Below are positions 28,578 to 40,426 of a stretch of DNA of 64,000 nucleotides, one piece after another. This stretch comes from Mixta intestinalis (GTDB lineage: Bacteria > Pseudomonadota > Gammaproteobacteria > Enterobacterales > Enterobacteriaceae). The notes under the pieces were generated by a model. That model ran no database searches and was not told the DNA's origin. It was given only the letters and a program-made list of their open reading frames with translations. The position numbers were made by a program, and so were the translations under genes. Every line of letters begins with the position of its first letter. Position 1 is the first letter of the stretch. Location of the stretch: positions 3,472,001 through 3,536,000 of the forward strand of contig NZ_CP028271.1 of the NCBI RefSeq assembly GCF_009914055.1, given 5' to 3'.

Positions 28578-30220
28578 ACGATTTTCTCCATCATGTTTGC
28601 ATTGCTGGCACCGGGCGGCACCAGAGGCCAGACGTTTTCAAGCTCATTAATGGCCACATGCAGCAACCAGGGACCTTTACTGGTCAGCAGAGCATCTAAT
28701 GCAGCGTCGACCTGATCTTTACGGGTAATACGCTGGCCTGGGATATCAAAAGCGCTTGCCAGCGTCAGGAAATCGGGATTATCGGAAAGGTTGGTTTCGC
28801 TGTAGCGCTCAGAAAAAAACAGCTGCTGCCACTGGCGTACCATCCCCAGGCGCTGGTTATCCAGCAGAACAATTTTGATCGGCAGCCCTTTACGTTTGAT
28901 GGTGCCCAGTTCCTGCACGTTCATCATGAAAGAGCCATCGCCGGAAACACAGATAACGGTATCTTCAGGGCGGGCAACCTGCGCGCCTATCGCGGCGGGC
29001 AGGCCAAATCCCATGGTACCCAGCCCGCTGGAAGTAATAAAATTTTCAGGTGCGGTGAAGGTCATATGCTGCGCCGTCCACATCTGGTGCTGACCGACAT
29101 CGGTGGTCACCACGGTGCGGGCATCTTTACGATCGGACAGCTGGCGCAAAAACAGCGGGGCGTAGATAGCCTCGCCCGGATGATCGTAACGCCAGCTATG
29201 CCCGGCTTTTAACGTCATCACTTCTGCACGCCATTCATCGATCTGGCACGGCTGCGCCAGCGCCAGCAACTGCGTATTCAGATCGCCCTGCAAACCGACA
29301 TGCACACGACGCAGCTTATTCAGTTCTGCCGGATCGATATCCATATGGATAACGCTGGCATGCGGGGCGAAGGTATCCAGCTTACCGGTAACGCGATCGT
29401 CAAAACGCGCGCCGACAGCAATCAACAGATCGCACTGCTGTACGGCCAGATTCGCCGCTTTCGTCCCATGCATACCCAGCATGCCGAGATAACAGGGATC
29501 GCTGGCATCCGGCGCGCCCAGCCCTTTCAGCGTTGCTACCGCGGGAATACCAGTCTGTCGGATAAATTCACGTAACGCCGGAACAGCCTGCGCCATTCCT
29601 ACGCCGCCACCTACATACAGCACGGGTTTTTTTGCCTGGGCGATCAGCATGCGGGCCTGTTCCAAATCCTGCTGCGGGCAGGCTGGTATTTCAGCAACGG
29701 GCAGCAAATGTGGCGTCAGTTCAGCGCTGGCAATTTGAATATCTTTCGGGATATCAACCAGAACCGGCCCCGGGCGCCCTGACTGGGCAATCGCAAACGC
29801 CTCAGCCATCACTTCCGGTAACGATTCCAGCGATTCAACCAGGAAACTGTGTTTAGTGCAGGCCAGCGAGAGGCCTAAAACATCAATCTCCTGAAAAGCA
29901 TCGGTACCAATCAGCGGCGCGGCGACCTGCCCGGTGATGGCTACAACCGGAACAGAATCCATCATTGCATCAGCCAGGCCGGTGATCAGGTTTGTCGCCC
30001 CCGGCCCGGAAGTCGCAATGCAGACGCCCGTTTTACCCGTAGCACGTGCATAGCCGATAGCCGCCATTGCCGCGCCCTGCTCGTGGCGACACAGTAGGTG
30101 ATCGACGCCGCCATCATAGAGCGCATCGTAAACCGGCATAATCGCACCGCCGGGATAACCAAACACGGTATCAACTCCCTGCGCACGCAATACTTGAACC
30201 ACCCACTGAGCGCCTGTCAT
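28574..30220 (-). CDS. ilvG: Acetolactate synthase II large subunit (intact IlvG)
   Basis: IlvG is the catalytic, thiamine diphosphate- and FAD-dependent subunit of acetohydroxyacid synthase II. The full 548-residue frame is open, unlike E. coli K-12, where a frameshift inactivates ilvG. Visible are the catalytic glutamate region HEQGAAMAAIGYARA, the FAD domain, the ThDP motif GDGSFMMNVQELGT with the LLDNQRLGMVRQWQQ region, and the terminal WPLVPPGASN. The frame opens 12 codons earlier, but MTGAQWVVQ is the family start and lies 2 bases after the ilvX stop. Confidence 0.97.
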   Translation of the reverse strand: MTGAQWVVQVLRAQGVDTVFGYPGGAIMPVYDALYDGGVDHLLCRHEQGAAMAAIGYARATGKTGVCIATSGPGATNLITGLADAMMDSVPVVAITGQVAAPLIGTDAFQEIDVLGLSLACTKHSFLVESLESLPEVMAEAFAIAQSGRPGPVLVDIPKDIQIASAELTPHLLPVAEIPACPQQDLEQARMLIAQAKKPVLYVGGGVGMAQAVPALREFIRQTGIPAVATLKGLGAPDASDPCYLGMLGMHGTKAANLAVQQCDLLIAVGARFDDRVTGKLDTFAPHASVIHMDIDPAELNKLRRVHVGLQGDLNTQLLALAQPCQIDEWRAEVMTLKAGHSWRYDHPGEAIYAPLFLRQLSDRKDARTVVTTDVGQHQMWTAQHMTFTAPENFITSSGLGTMGFGLPAAIGAQVARPEDTVICVSGDGSFMMNVQELGTIKRKGLPIKIVLLDNQRLGMVRQWQQLFFSERYSETNLSDNPDFLTLASAFDIPGQRITRKDQVDAALDALLTSKGPWLLHVAINELENVWPLVPPGASNANMMEKIV

Positions 30221-30222
30221 CG

Positions 30223-30273
30223 TTATTCCCCTATCGTTTGCCGGGAACAACAGCATTTTATGCTACTGTGCAT
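30223..30273 (-). CDS. ilvX: Small IlvX peptide
   Basis: A 16-codon frame begins at an ATG with a GAGGAA box 7 bases upstream. The product, MHSSIKCCCSRQTIGE, has the same length and place as E. coli IlvX and shares its pattern (M, S at 4, K at 6, C at 8, SR at 10-11, G at 15). It lies between the attenuator and ilvG, and its stop is 2 bases before the ilvG ATG, so translation may be coupled. The function of IlvX is not well known. Confidence 0.75.
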   Translation of the reverse strand: MHSSIKCCCSRQTIGE

Positions 30274-30313
30274 TGTTTGTTCCTCTTTCATTGACTGTCC
30301 CGATGCCTGACCA

Positions 30314-30347
30314 TAAAAAAACCCCCGGACCTTTCGGTGCGGGGGTT
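30314..30347 (-). terminator. ilv operon attenuator (Rho-independent terminator)
   Basis: A GC-rich stem (CCCCCG with CGGGGG) is followed by seven T residues on the minus strand, between the ilvL leader and ilvX-ilvG. This is the classical attenuator that stops transcription when charged Ile, Val and Leu tRNAs are plentiful. Confidence 0.88.
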
Positions 30348-30369
30348 CTTTTAGATTCAGGCTTGATTT

Positions 30370-30468
30370 TTAAGCCTTTCTTCCTCCGAGCGCAGCCCCG
30401 CACGGTGTGATAATAATCACCACCACGCTAATCACGACTAGGCTAATCACTCGTAGAAGGGCTTTCAT
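30370..30468 (-). CDS. ilvL: ilvGMEDA operon leader peptide
   Basis: This 32-codon leader peptide is rich in Ile, Val and Leu codons (core VISLVVISVVVIII), so its translation senses the supply of all three branched-chain aminoacyl-tRNAs and controls the downstream attenuator. The sequence differs at only a few positions from E. coli IlvL, keeping LLRVISLVVISVVVIII and PCGAALG. The stop codon lies about 20 bases upstream of the terminator stem. It is too short to appear in ordinary long-frame searches, but identity and context are clear. Confidence 0.95.
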   Translation of the reverse strand: MKALLRVISLVVISVVVIIITPCGAALGGRKA

Positions 30469-30806
30469 ATAATGTTCAAAATTTCGCTTATTCGAAGTAA
30501 TGCCTAAAGAGGTAACACAGACAGGCATAGATCGACAACACTTTTTATTGATTAATTTTTTGGGCGCGACAAGAAAATATAAAAATATCCATAAAATTCA
30601 ATAAATTAATATTATTGAAAAATTTTCATTACGCCCCTGCCGTAATAAATAGATGTTTTACTACTGGCATTATTGCCGTTGGCTTATTGCAAATAACGCC
30701 CTCGTTACAAGAATCTTTTCGAGAAGGCGCGTATCTTTCTTCATTACCCATCGCCTTCGTACCGAACACTACGCATACTGCCTCCGAGTCAAAATAAGGA
30801 GGGATT
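30469..30806. promoter_or_regulatory. ilvL-yifB divergent intergenic region
   Basis: This 338-base gap is AT-rich, especially 30540-30620. It must hold the promoters of the ilv operon (minus strand) and yifB (plus strand). A weak candidate ilv promoter is TTGTCG, a 17-base spacer, then TTACCT on the minus strand. The AT-rich stretch is placed like the upstream IHF-binding region of the E. coli ilv promoter. No gene is seen. Confidence 0.4.
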
Positions 30807-32327
30807 ATGGCTTTATCCCATGTAGCTACGCGTGCCGCCCTTGGCGTCAAAGCGCCGCTGGTTACGGTTGAAGTTCACATAAGCAACGGATTGCCGGGCC
30901 TTTCACTGGTGGGATTAGCTGAAACCACGGTAAAAGAGGCTCGTGACCGAGTACGCAGCGCTATTCTGAATAGCGGTTTTACCTTTCCTGCGAAACGCAT
31001 TACCGTCAATCTGGCACCTGCCGATCTGCCCAAGGAAGGTGGACGTTTCGATCTGCCTATTGCCATTGCTATTCTCGCTGCCTCAGAGCAGCTTCCTGAA
31101 GCCAAACTGGCGCAGTTTGAATTCCTGGGTGAGCTTGCTCTAAGCGGGGCCTTAAGGGGTGTACAGGGCGCTATTCCGGCTGCGATGGCGGCAAGCGATG
31201 CAGGAAGGACGCTGATTGTACCGGCAGAAAATGGTAACGATGTTGGCCTGGTTAAACAGGGCGAATCACTAATCGCCAGTAATCTTCCAGAAGTATGTGC
31301 TTTCCTGACGGCTCAACGATCGCTTGCGTCTGGTTGCGCAGATTTGCCAGATGATGAAGCGAAAAAGGAAGATTTAAGCGATATCGTCGGACAGCAACAG
31401 GGTAAGCGCGCTCTGGAAGTATCCGCTGCGGGAGGACACAATCTACTGCTTATTGGTCCACCCGGCACAGGAAAAACTATGCTGGCGATGCGCCTGACTG
31501 GCCTGTTACCGCCTCTGAGCGATCGTGAAGCGCTGGAGTGCGCCACCATTGCCAGCCTGATTAATCGCGGAGGCGTACATAAACAATGGCGAAAACGCCC
31601 TTTTCGCATCCCCCACCATAGTTCCACGCTCTATGCGCTAACAGGCGGCGGCGCTATCCCCCAGCCGGGTGAGATTACGCTGGCGCACAATGGTGTTCTG
31701 TTTTTGGATGAGCTGCCTGAATTCAGCCGAAAAACTCTGGATGCATTGCGTGAACCACTGGAAACGGGGGAAATTACGATCTCTCGTACCAGAGCAAAAG
31801 TTACCTGGCCTGCGCGCTTTCAGCTTATCGCCGCGATGAATCCCAGTCCTGGCGGGCATTATGAAGGTAAACATAATCGCAGTACGCCGTTGCAGACATT
31901 ACGTTACCTTGGCCGTCTGTCGGGTCCGTTTCTGGACCGTTTCGATCTCTCTCTGGAGATCCCACTATTGCCTGCCGGTATGCTTAGTCAGCCCTCAAAG
32001 GGGGCTGAACAGAGTGCTCAAGTGCGACTAAGGGTGCTAAAAGCGCGGGAACGCCAGCTGGCGCGACAGGGAAAGATTAATGCGCTATTAGATAACCGTG
32101 AAGTACAACAATGGTGCGCGCTTTCTGCGGCAGATGCTGAGTGGCTTGAATCGATACTGATTACGCTGGGACTTTCAGTCAGAGCATGGCAACGACTGCT
32201 AAAGGTGTCACGGACTATTGCCGATCTGGCGGAAGAGGAAACGCTGACGCGAACGCATCTGCTTGAAGCGCTAAGCTATCGGGGTATGGACCGAATGTTG
32301 GCTCATCTACATAAAAACCTGGAGTGA
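30807..32327 (+). CDS. yifB: YifB family Mg chelatase-like AAA+ ATPase
   Basis: YifB belongs to the ComM/YifB family of AAA+ proteins with a Lon-like N-terminal domain, a Mg-chelatase-type ATPase domain and a C-terminal domain. Relatives (ComM) help branch migration of incoming DNA in natural transformation; the role in enterobacteria is uncertain. The 506 residues equal the E. coli length. Walker A GPPGTGKT is at residues 217-224, and Walker B is LFLDELPEFSR. A strong AAGGAGGG ribosome binding site lies just upstream of the ATG. Older annotations call it a putative regulator or protease; no protease active site is evident. Confidence 0.95.
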   Translation: MALSHVATRAALGVKAPLVTVEVHISNGLPGLSLVGLAETTVKEARDRVRSAILNSGFTFPAKRITVNLAPADLPKEGGRFDLPIAIAILAASEQLPEAKLAQFEFLGELALSGALRGVQGAIPAAMAASDAGRTLIVPAENGNDVGLVKQGESLIASNLPEVCAFLTAQRSLASGCADLPDDEAKKEDLSDIVGQQQGKRALEVSAAGGHNLLLIGPPGTGKTMLAMRLTGLLPPLSDREALECATIASLINRGGVHKQWRKRPFRIPHHSSTLYALTGGGAIPQPGEITLAHNGVLFLDELPEFSRKTLDALREPLETGEITISRTRAKVTWPARFQLIAAMNPSPGGHYEGKHNRSTPLQTLRYLGRLSGPFLDRFDLSLEIPLLPAGMLSQPSKGAEQSAQVRLRVLKARERQLARQGKINALLDNREVQQWCALSAADAEWLESILITLGLSVRAWQRLLKVSRTIADLAEEETLTRTHLLEALSYRGMDRMLAHLHKNLE

Positions 32328-32330
32328 GAT

Positions 32331-32348
32331 ATGGGGCCGCAGCCCCAT
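32331..32348. terminator. Hairpin between converging yifB and maoP
   Basis: A perfect 7-bp stem with a four-base loop lies 4 bases after the yifB stop. It has no T run on either side, so it is only a possible terminator or 3' stabilising hairpin. Confidence 0.4.
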
Positions 32349-32384
32349 CATCACGTAACTGCTTAAGACGCGAAGCGCGTTGGA

Positions 32385-32723
32385 TTAATCATCCGTATCG
32401 CTATAGTCTTCAACACCTTCCATCTGCGGTTTACCGCCAGAGAGCGTATGGAAACGTTTTGGACGCTTGATACGCGTCATATATTTACTCCACACACGCT
32501 CGGCTTCGGTTTGTGGTTCACGTAAACCACGACATACTTCTATAAACTGACGTTCTTCTTCTGTCACCGGCTCACGTCTGGCCAGATCAAGCTCATTAAA
32601 CGCGTAACCATGTCTTTCGAGAAGCTGAGCTTCTTTTATAGTGAAATCACCGTGACGCGAAAACCCACGCGGGTAGTGTTTGTTATCAAAAAAACGATTA
32701 TTTGTTGCGAAGCTATCCGCCAT
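32385..32723 (-). CDS. maoP: Macrodomain Ori organization protein MaoP
   Basis: MaoP (YifE) acts with the nearby maoS site to organise the Ori macrodomain in E. coli; it belongs to the group of factors that co-occur with Dam, SeqA and MatP. The 112-residue length and most of the sequence (HYPRGFSRHGDFTIKEAQLLE, SKYMTRIKRPKRFHTLSGGKPQ) match. It is divergent from hdfR across a 121-base gap, where the maoS counterpart would be expected, though I cannot identify that site by eye. Confidence 0.95.
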   Translation of the reverse strand: MADSFATNNRFFDNKHYPRGFSRHGDFTIKEAQLLERHGYAFNELDLARREPVTEEERQFIEVCRGLREPQTEAERVWSKYMTRIKRPKRFHTLSGGKPQMEGVEDYSDTDD

Positions 32724-32844
32724 TTTACACGCTCCTAACTCTTCTATGGCCGTGCGATTTATGGCGCGGAGTATTAGTTAGGCTTGACAGAGTGTAAAAC
32801 AAAACATTTAAATCATTACGACAAACAAATTTTTGGAGTGGGCT

Positions 32845-33672
32845 GTGGATACGGAATTACTGAAGACCTTTCTTGAAGTGAGCAGAACACGTCACTTTGG
32901 ACGCGCCGCAGAAGCGCTCTACCTGACACAGTCAGCGGTCAGCTTTCGCATCAGACAGCTGGAGAATCAGCTGGGCGTGAACCTTTTTACCCGACATCGC
33001 AATAACATACGCCTGACTTCGGCAGGTGAGCGGCTGCTTCCTTACGCGGAAAGCCTGATGAGCACCTGGCTAATGGCTAAAAAAGAAGTGGCGCATACGC
33101 AACAGCACCATGAGCTTTCTATCGGGGCCAGTGCATCTCTCTGGGAAGCCTATCTGACCCCCTGGTTGCAGACGCTGTATGAAAATCGTGAGAGTCTGCA
33201 TCTGGAAGCTCGCGTTGCGCAAAGACATCTACTGGTCAAACAGCTGCATGAACGTCAGCTTGATCTGCTGATTACAACCGAAGCTCCGAAGATGGATGAA
33301 CTGACCAGCCAGCAAATAGGCCATATTTCGCTAACACTATTTCGCTCTCGTAAAAGCGAGAAGAAGGAAAAATATGACTATATCAAGCTGGAATGGGGTG
33401 CCGATTTCCATCAACATGAAAGCTATCTGGCCGGTGCCGATGATGTACCCGTGCTAACCACCACGTCAGCGCATCTAACCCGGCAGCTGCTGCATACTAC
33501 CGGTGCCTGTGCATTTTTGCCGGACTGCTGGCTGCAGCACTATCCTGATTTAACCGTTATCCCCGATACGCCAGTTGCCGTCAGGCCGCTTTACGCCGTT
33601 TGGCTACAGAATAGCGATCAACAGACGCATATTCGTCAGCTGTTGAAATATCCGGTATTGATACAGCAATAA
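32845..33672 (+). CDS. hdfR: LysR-type regulator HdfR
   Basis: HdfR is a LysR-type regulator known as an H-NS-dependent repressor of flhDC in E. coli. The 275-residue protein has the conserved N-terminal helix-turn-helix (ARTRHF-like region, AALYLTQSAVSFRIRQLE) and a more diverged effector domain. I chose the GTG at 32845: it gives the family N-terminus (V/M)DTELLKTFLEV and a GGAG box 6 bases upstream. A TTG start 12 bases earlier is possible but would overlap that box. Confidence 0.93.
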   Translation: MDTELLKTFLEVSRTRHFGRAAEALYLTQSAVSFRIRQLENQLGVNLFTRHRNNIRLTSAGERLLPYAESLMSTWLMAKKEVAHTQQHHELSIGASASLWEAYLTPWLQTLYENRESLHLEARVAQRHLLVKQLHERQLDLLITTEAPKMDELTSQQIGHISLTLFRSRKSEKKEKYDYIKLEWGADFHQHESYLAGADDVPVLTTTSAHLTRQLLHTTGACAFLPDCWLQHYPDLTVIPDTPVAVRPLYAVWLQNSDQQTHIRQLLKYPVLIQQ

Positions 33673-33787
33673 ATGTCGTTCAACTACCACCGCGTTTGTT
33701 TTTACGAACAGAAGGGATGAGAGAAATTATGCTCATCCTCGTACAGAAAGGCATAACAAAGGCAAAAGGGAATGACTGAATCGCAGG

Positions 33788-33817
33788 CAAAAAAAATCCT
33801 TTGCGTTAGCAAAGGAT
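33788..33817 (-). terminator. Terminator of the rRNA operon after the distal tRNAs
   Basis: A perfect 9-bp stem (33796-33804 with 33809-33817) is followed on the minus strand by a run of T residues. It lies 9 bases beyond tRNA-Trp, so the rRNA transcript most likely includes both distal tRNAs. Confidence 0.85.
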
Positions 33818-33825
33818 CCTTTATC

Positions 33826-33901
<76 letters not shown>

Positions 33902-33909
33902 AAATAGGG

Positions 33910-33986
33910 TGGCGGAACGGACGGGACTCGAACCCGCGACCCCCTGCGTGACAGGCAGGTATTCTAACCGACTGAACTACCGCTCC
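33910..33986 (-). tRNA. aspT: tRNA-Asp (anticodon GTC)
   Basis: A 77-base cloverleaf with anticodon GTC and encoded CCA. It lies 69 bases downstream of 5S rRNA and 8 bases upstream of tRNA-Trp; the aspT-trpT pair is the distal part of rrnC in E. coli. Confidence 0.97.
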
Positions 33987-34055
33987 ACCGAATACTGCAT
34001 TATCAGCACAACCCCGCTGATAACCGGCTCCGCCCGCGGGCGTTACCTTAATTTG

Positions 34056-34175
34056 ATGCCTGGCAGTTCCCTACTCTCGCATGGGGAAGCCCCACACTAC
34101 CATCGGCGCTGCGGCGTTTCACTTCTGAGTTCGGCATGGGGTCAGGTGGGACCACCGCGCTCTCGCCGCCAGGCA
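34056..34175 (-). rRNA. rrf: 5S ribosomal RNA
   Basis: The 120-base sequence has the complementary ends TGCCTGGC and GCCAGGCA and the conserved CCATGCCGAACTCAGAAGTG core. It differs from E. coli mainly in the loop after the 5' stem. Confidence 0.97.
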
Positions 34176-34287
34176 AATTCTTGTCGCCGGAACGCGCTTT
34201 TACCCGCTCCCGCTTGATGCTTTAATCCGGTGAACAAACTGAAAATTCTCGCGTCTCTCTCTTTCCCCAAAACGCTTCCGGCGTTGT

Positions 34288-37193
<2,906 letters not shown>

Positions 37194-37302
37194 TCACAAC
37201 CCGCAAGCGTCTCGTGAGACACTTACCGGTGCGAGAAATTGAGAGACTCTGAACGGCTTCTGTAAAAAAAGCCGCTCTTTCAAATTTTCAGCTTGTTCCG
37301 GA

Positions 37303-37315
37303 TTGTTAAAGAGCA
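37303..37315 (-). promoter_or_regulatory. boxA antitermination element in the 16S-23S spacer
   Basis: TGCTCTTTAACAA on the minus strand is the rRNA boxA consensus, bound by NusB-NusE (S10) to make the polymerase resistant to Rho. It lies about 110 bases before 23S, as in other enterobacteria. Confidence 0.88.
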
Positions 37316-37317
37316 AT

Positions 37318-37351
37318 ACTTCACAATACATTCGTGAATGTATTCTGAAGT
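37318..37351 (-). repeat. Hairpin between tRNA-Ala and spacer boxA
   Basis: An imperfect inverted repeat pairs ACTTCA (37318-37323) with TGAAGT (37346-37351), and an inner arm TACATTC with GAATGTA. In the transcript it forms a stem between tRNA-Ala and boxA and may help release the 23S precursor. Confidence 0.6.
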
Positions 37352-37372
37352 GGTCATCAACCTGGGCGTTGA

Positions 37373-37448
37373 TGGTGGAGCTAAGCGGGATCGAACCGCT
37401 GACCTCCTGCGTGCAAAGCAGGCGCTCTCCCAGCTGAGCTATAGCCCC
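37373..37448 (-). tRNA. alaT: tRNA-Ala (anticodon TGC), 16S-23S spacer
   Basis: A 76-base cloverleaf with anticodon TGC and encoded CCA in the rRNA spacer, downstream of tRNA-Ile. The exact gene number (T, U or V) cannot be told from the sequence. Confidence 0.96.
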
Positions 37449-37477
37449 AGATATTTCGGTAAAACCCGCACACCAAC

Positions 37478-37558
37478 ATTCCTTTCAGAACAAGGCATGG
37501 TTTCGCGAAGCATAGTGAACTATGCGAGCCGGAACCATAACGCAGTGCTGGAAGGAAT
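37478..37558 (-). repeat. 81-base hairpin filling the tRNA-Ile to tRNA-Ala gap
   Basis: The outer arms ATTCCTTTCAG (37478-37488) and CTGGAAGGAAT (37548-37558) pair with one wobble. Middle arms ATGGTTTC and GGAACCAT pair, and an inner GCATAG/CTATGC stem has a TGAA loop. It directly abuts the tRNA-Ile 3' end. It is probably a processing stem of the precursor rRNA or a small mobile palindrome fixed in the spacer. Confidence 0.7.
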
Positions 37559-37635
<77 letters not shown>

Positions 37636-37706
37636 GCCGGGGTTTTACTGCTCGTTATTTCTATCAGACAATCTGTGTGAGCACTTCACCGAATGGTATC
37701 CGCTGG

Positions 37707-39248
<1,542 letters not shown>

Positions 39249-39365
39249 AAGTCTGATGCTCAGAGAAAAACGTCGTAATGAATTACGTGTTCACTCAGAG
39301 ACTTTGATACTGCAATTAGTTTGCGATATCCGTTCCGTGAGTGCCCACACAGATTGTCTGATAAA

Positions 39366-39378
39366 TTGTTAAAGAGCA
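39366..39378 (-). promoter_or_regulatory. boxA antitermination element in the rRNA leader
   Basis: TGCTCTTTAACAA on the minus strand lies between promoter P2 and 16S. It is identical to the spacer boxA at 37303-37315 and to the enterobacterial consensus. Confidence 0.9.
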
Positions 39379-39409
39379 GTGCCACATTCTGCTGTGGCGC
39401 GGGCTGCAT

Positions 39410-39437
39410 ATATTATGCTTTCCCGCTGAAGAGTCAA
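39410..39437 (-). promoter_or_regulatory. rRNA operon promoter P2
   Basis: -35 TTGACT (39432-39437), a 16-base spacer with the conserved AGCGGGAAAGC, and -10 TAATAT (39410-39415). It closely resembles rrn P2 of E. coli. Confidence 0.88.
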
Positions 39438-39506
39438 GGTTTTATTTTCTTTTCTCTTCCTGACCAGGCCGACTCAGAAGCCGTTGTGCCGTGTCAGTGG
39501 AGGCGC

Positions 39507-39534
39507 ATTATAGGGAGTTCTTTTCAGCTGACAA
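39507..39534 (-). promoter_or_regulatory. rRNA operon promoter P1
   Basis: -35 TTGTCA (39529-39534), a 16-base spacer and -10 TATAAT (39507-39512) followed by the GCGCC discriminator and CACTGACACGG, as in E. coli rrnB P1. An AT-rich stretch just upstream would serve as UP element. The promoter lies between 16S and murI, which reads in the same direction towards it. Confidence 0.9.
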
Positions 39535-39574
39535 GTACTAATTGCAAAAAAAGATTCGTATGTCGCTTTTTTCA

Positions 39575-40426
39575 TCAAAGCGCGAGTTTTTCCAACTTTT
39601 CGAAGCCATAACGCTGCAAAACGGGCATTAATTGTACAGCTTCCGGTGTCATTTCCATACAGAAAGCCATATTGCTATCAGAAGAACGCGCATCAGGGGC
39701 GTCATGTTGTAATAGCCAAACGGTTCGGCGGGCAATCGCGGCTCCTGAATCGATAAAACGCGTCCCTTCAGGCAGCACTTCCTGCAATTCTTCAGCCAGT
39801 AAAGGAAAATGTGTACAGCCCAGTACTACCGTATCCGGCGGCTCTGCCATACGTAGCCACGGCTGCAGGATACGGCGAATCGCGTCAAGTGAAACTGTCT
39901 GACCATGCAGCTTCATCTCTGCCAGTTCCACCAGCTCGCCCGAACCTAACATCTCGGTCTTACATTCACTGGCAAACTGAGCAATCAGATCGTGCGTATA
40001 GGAGCGGCGTACCGTTGCCCGCGTTGCCAGTAGCCCTACCACGCCGTTACGCGTCAATCTGGCGGCAGGTTTGATGGCAGGCACCACGCCAACAACGGGA
40101 AAATCAAAGCGCGCTCGTAGCGCAGGCAGAGAAACGGTGCTGGCCGTATTACAGGCCACAATTACCATCGCTAAAGGATAACGTCGGGTTACCGCTTCTA
40201 CGATCGCCACAACGCGCTCGACGATAAACGCTTCTGATTTTTCCCCATATGGAAAAGCGACGTTATCAAAGGCATACAGATAGTGAAGATCCGGCAATAA
40301 TTGCCGGACCTCATCATAGACAGACAGCCCGCCCACACCGGAATCAAATACCAGTACGGTAGGCCGCAGATTAGAAGCTGTAAGTTCCTGTGAGGTAGAA
40401 CTCTCTTCCTGGGGTTTCGAAGCCAT
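39575..40426 (-). CDS. murI: Glutamate racemase
   Basis: MurI makes D-glutamate for peptidoglycan; in enterobacteria it is activated by UDP-MurNAc-L-Ala. The 283-residue protein has the DSGVGGLSV motif and the two catalytic cysteines C92 (ACNTAS) and C204 (GCTHFPLL). A longer frame reaches 15 codons upstream, but the homologous N-terminus begins at the ATG at 40426. That start lies inside btuB, giving a 56-base overlap. The rRNA promoters begin about 40 bases past the murI stop. Confidence 0.95.
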   Translation of the reverse strand: MASKPQEESSTSQELTASNLRPTVLVFDSGVGGLSVYDEVRQLLPDLHYLYAFDNVAFPYGEKSEAFIVERVVAIVEAVTRRYPLAMVIVACNTASTVSLPALRARFDFPVVGVVPAIKPAARLTRNGVVGLLATRATVRRSYTHDLIAQFASECKTEMLGSGELVELAEMKLHGQTVSLDAIRRILQPWLRMAEPPDTVVLGCTHFPLLAEELQEVLPEGTRFIDSGAAIARRTVWLLQHDAPDARSSDSNMAFCMEMTPEAVQLMPVLQRYGFEKLEKLAL

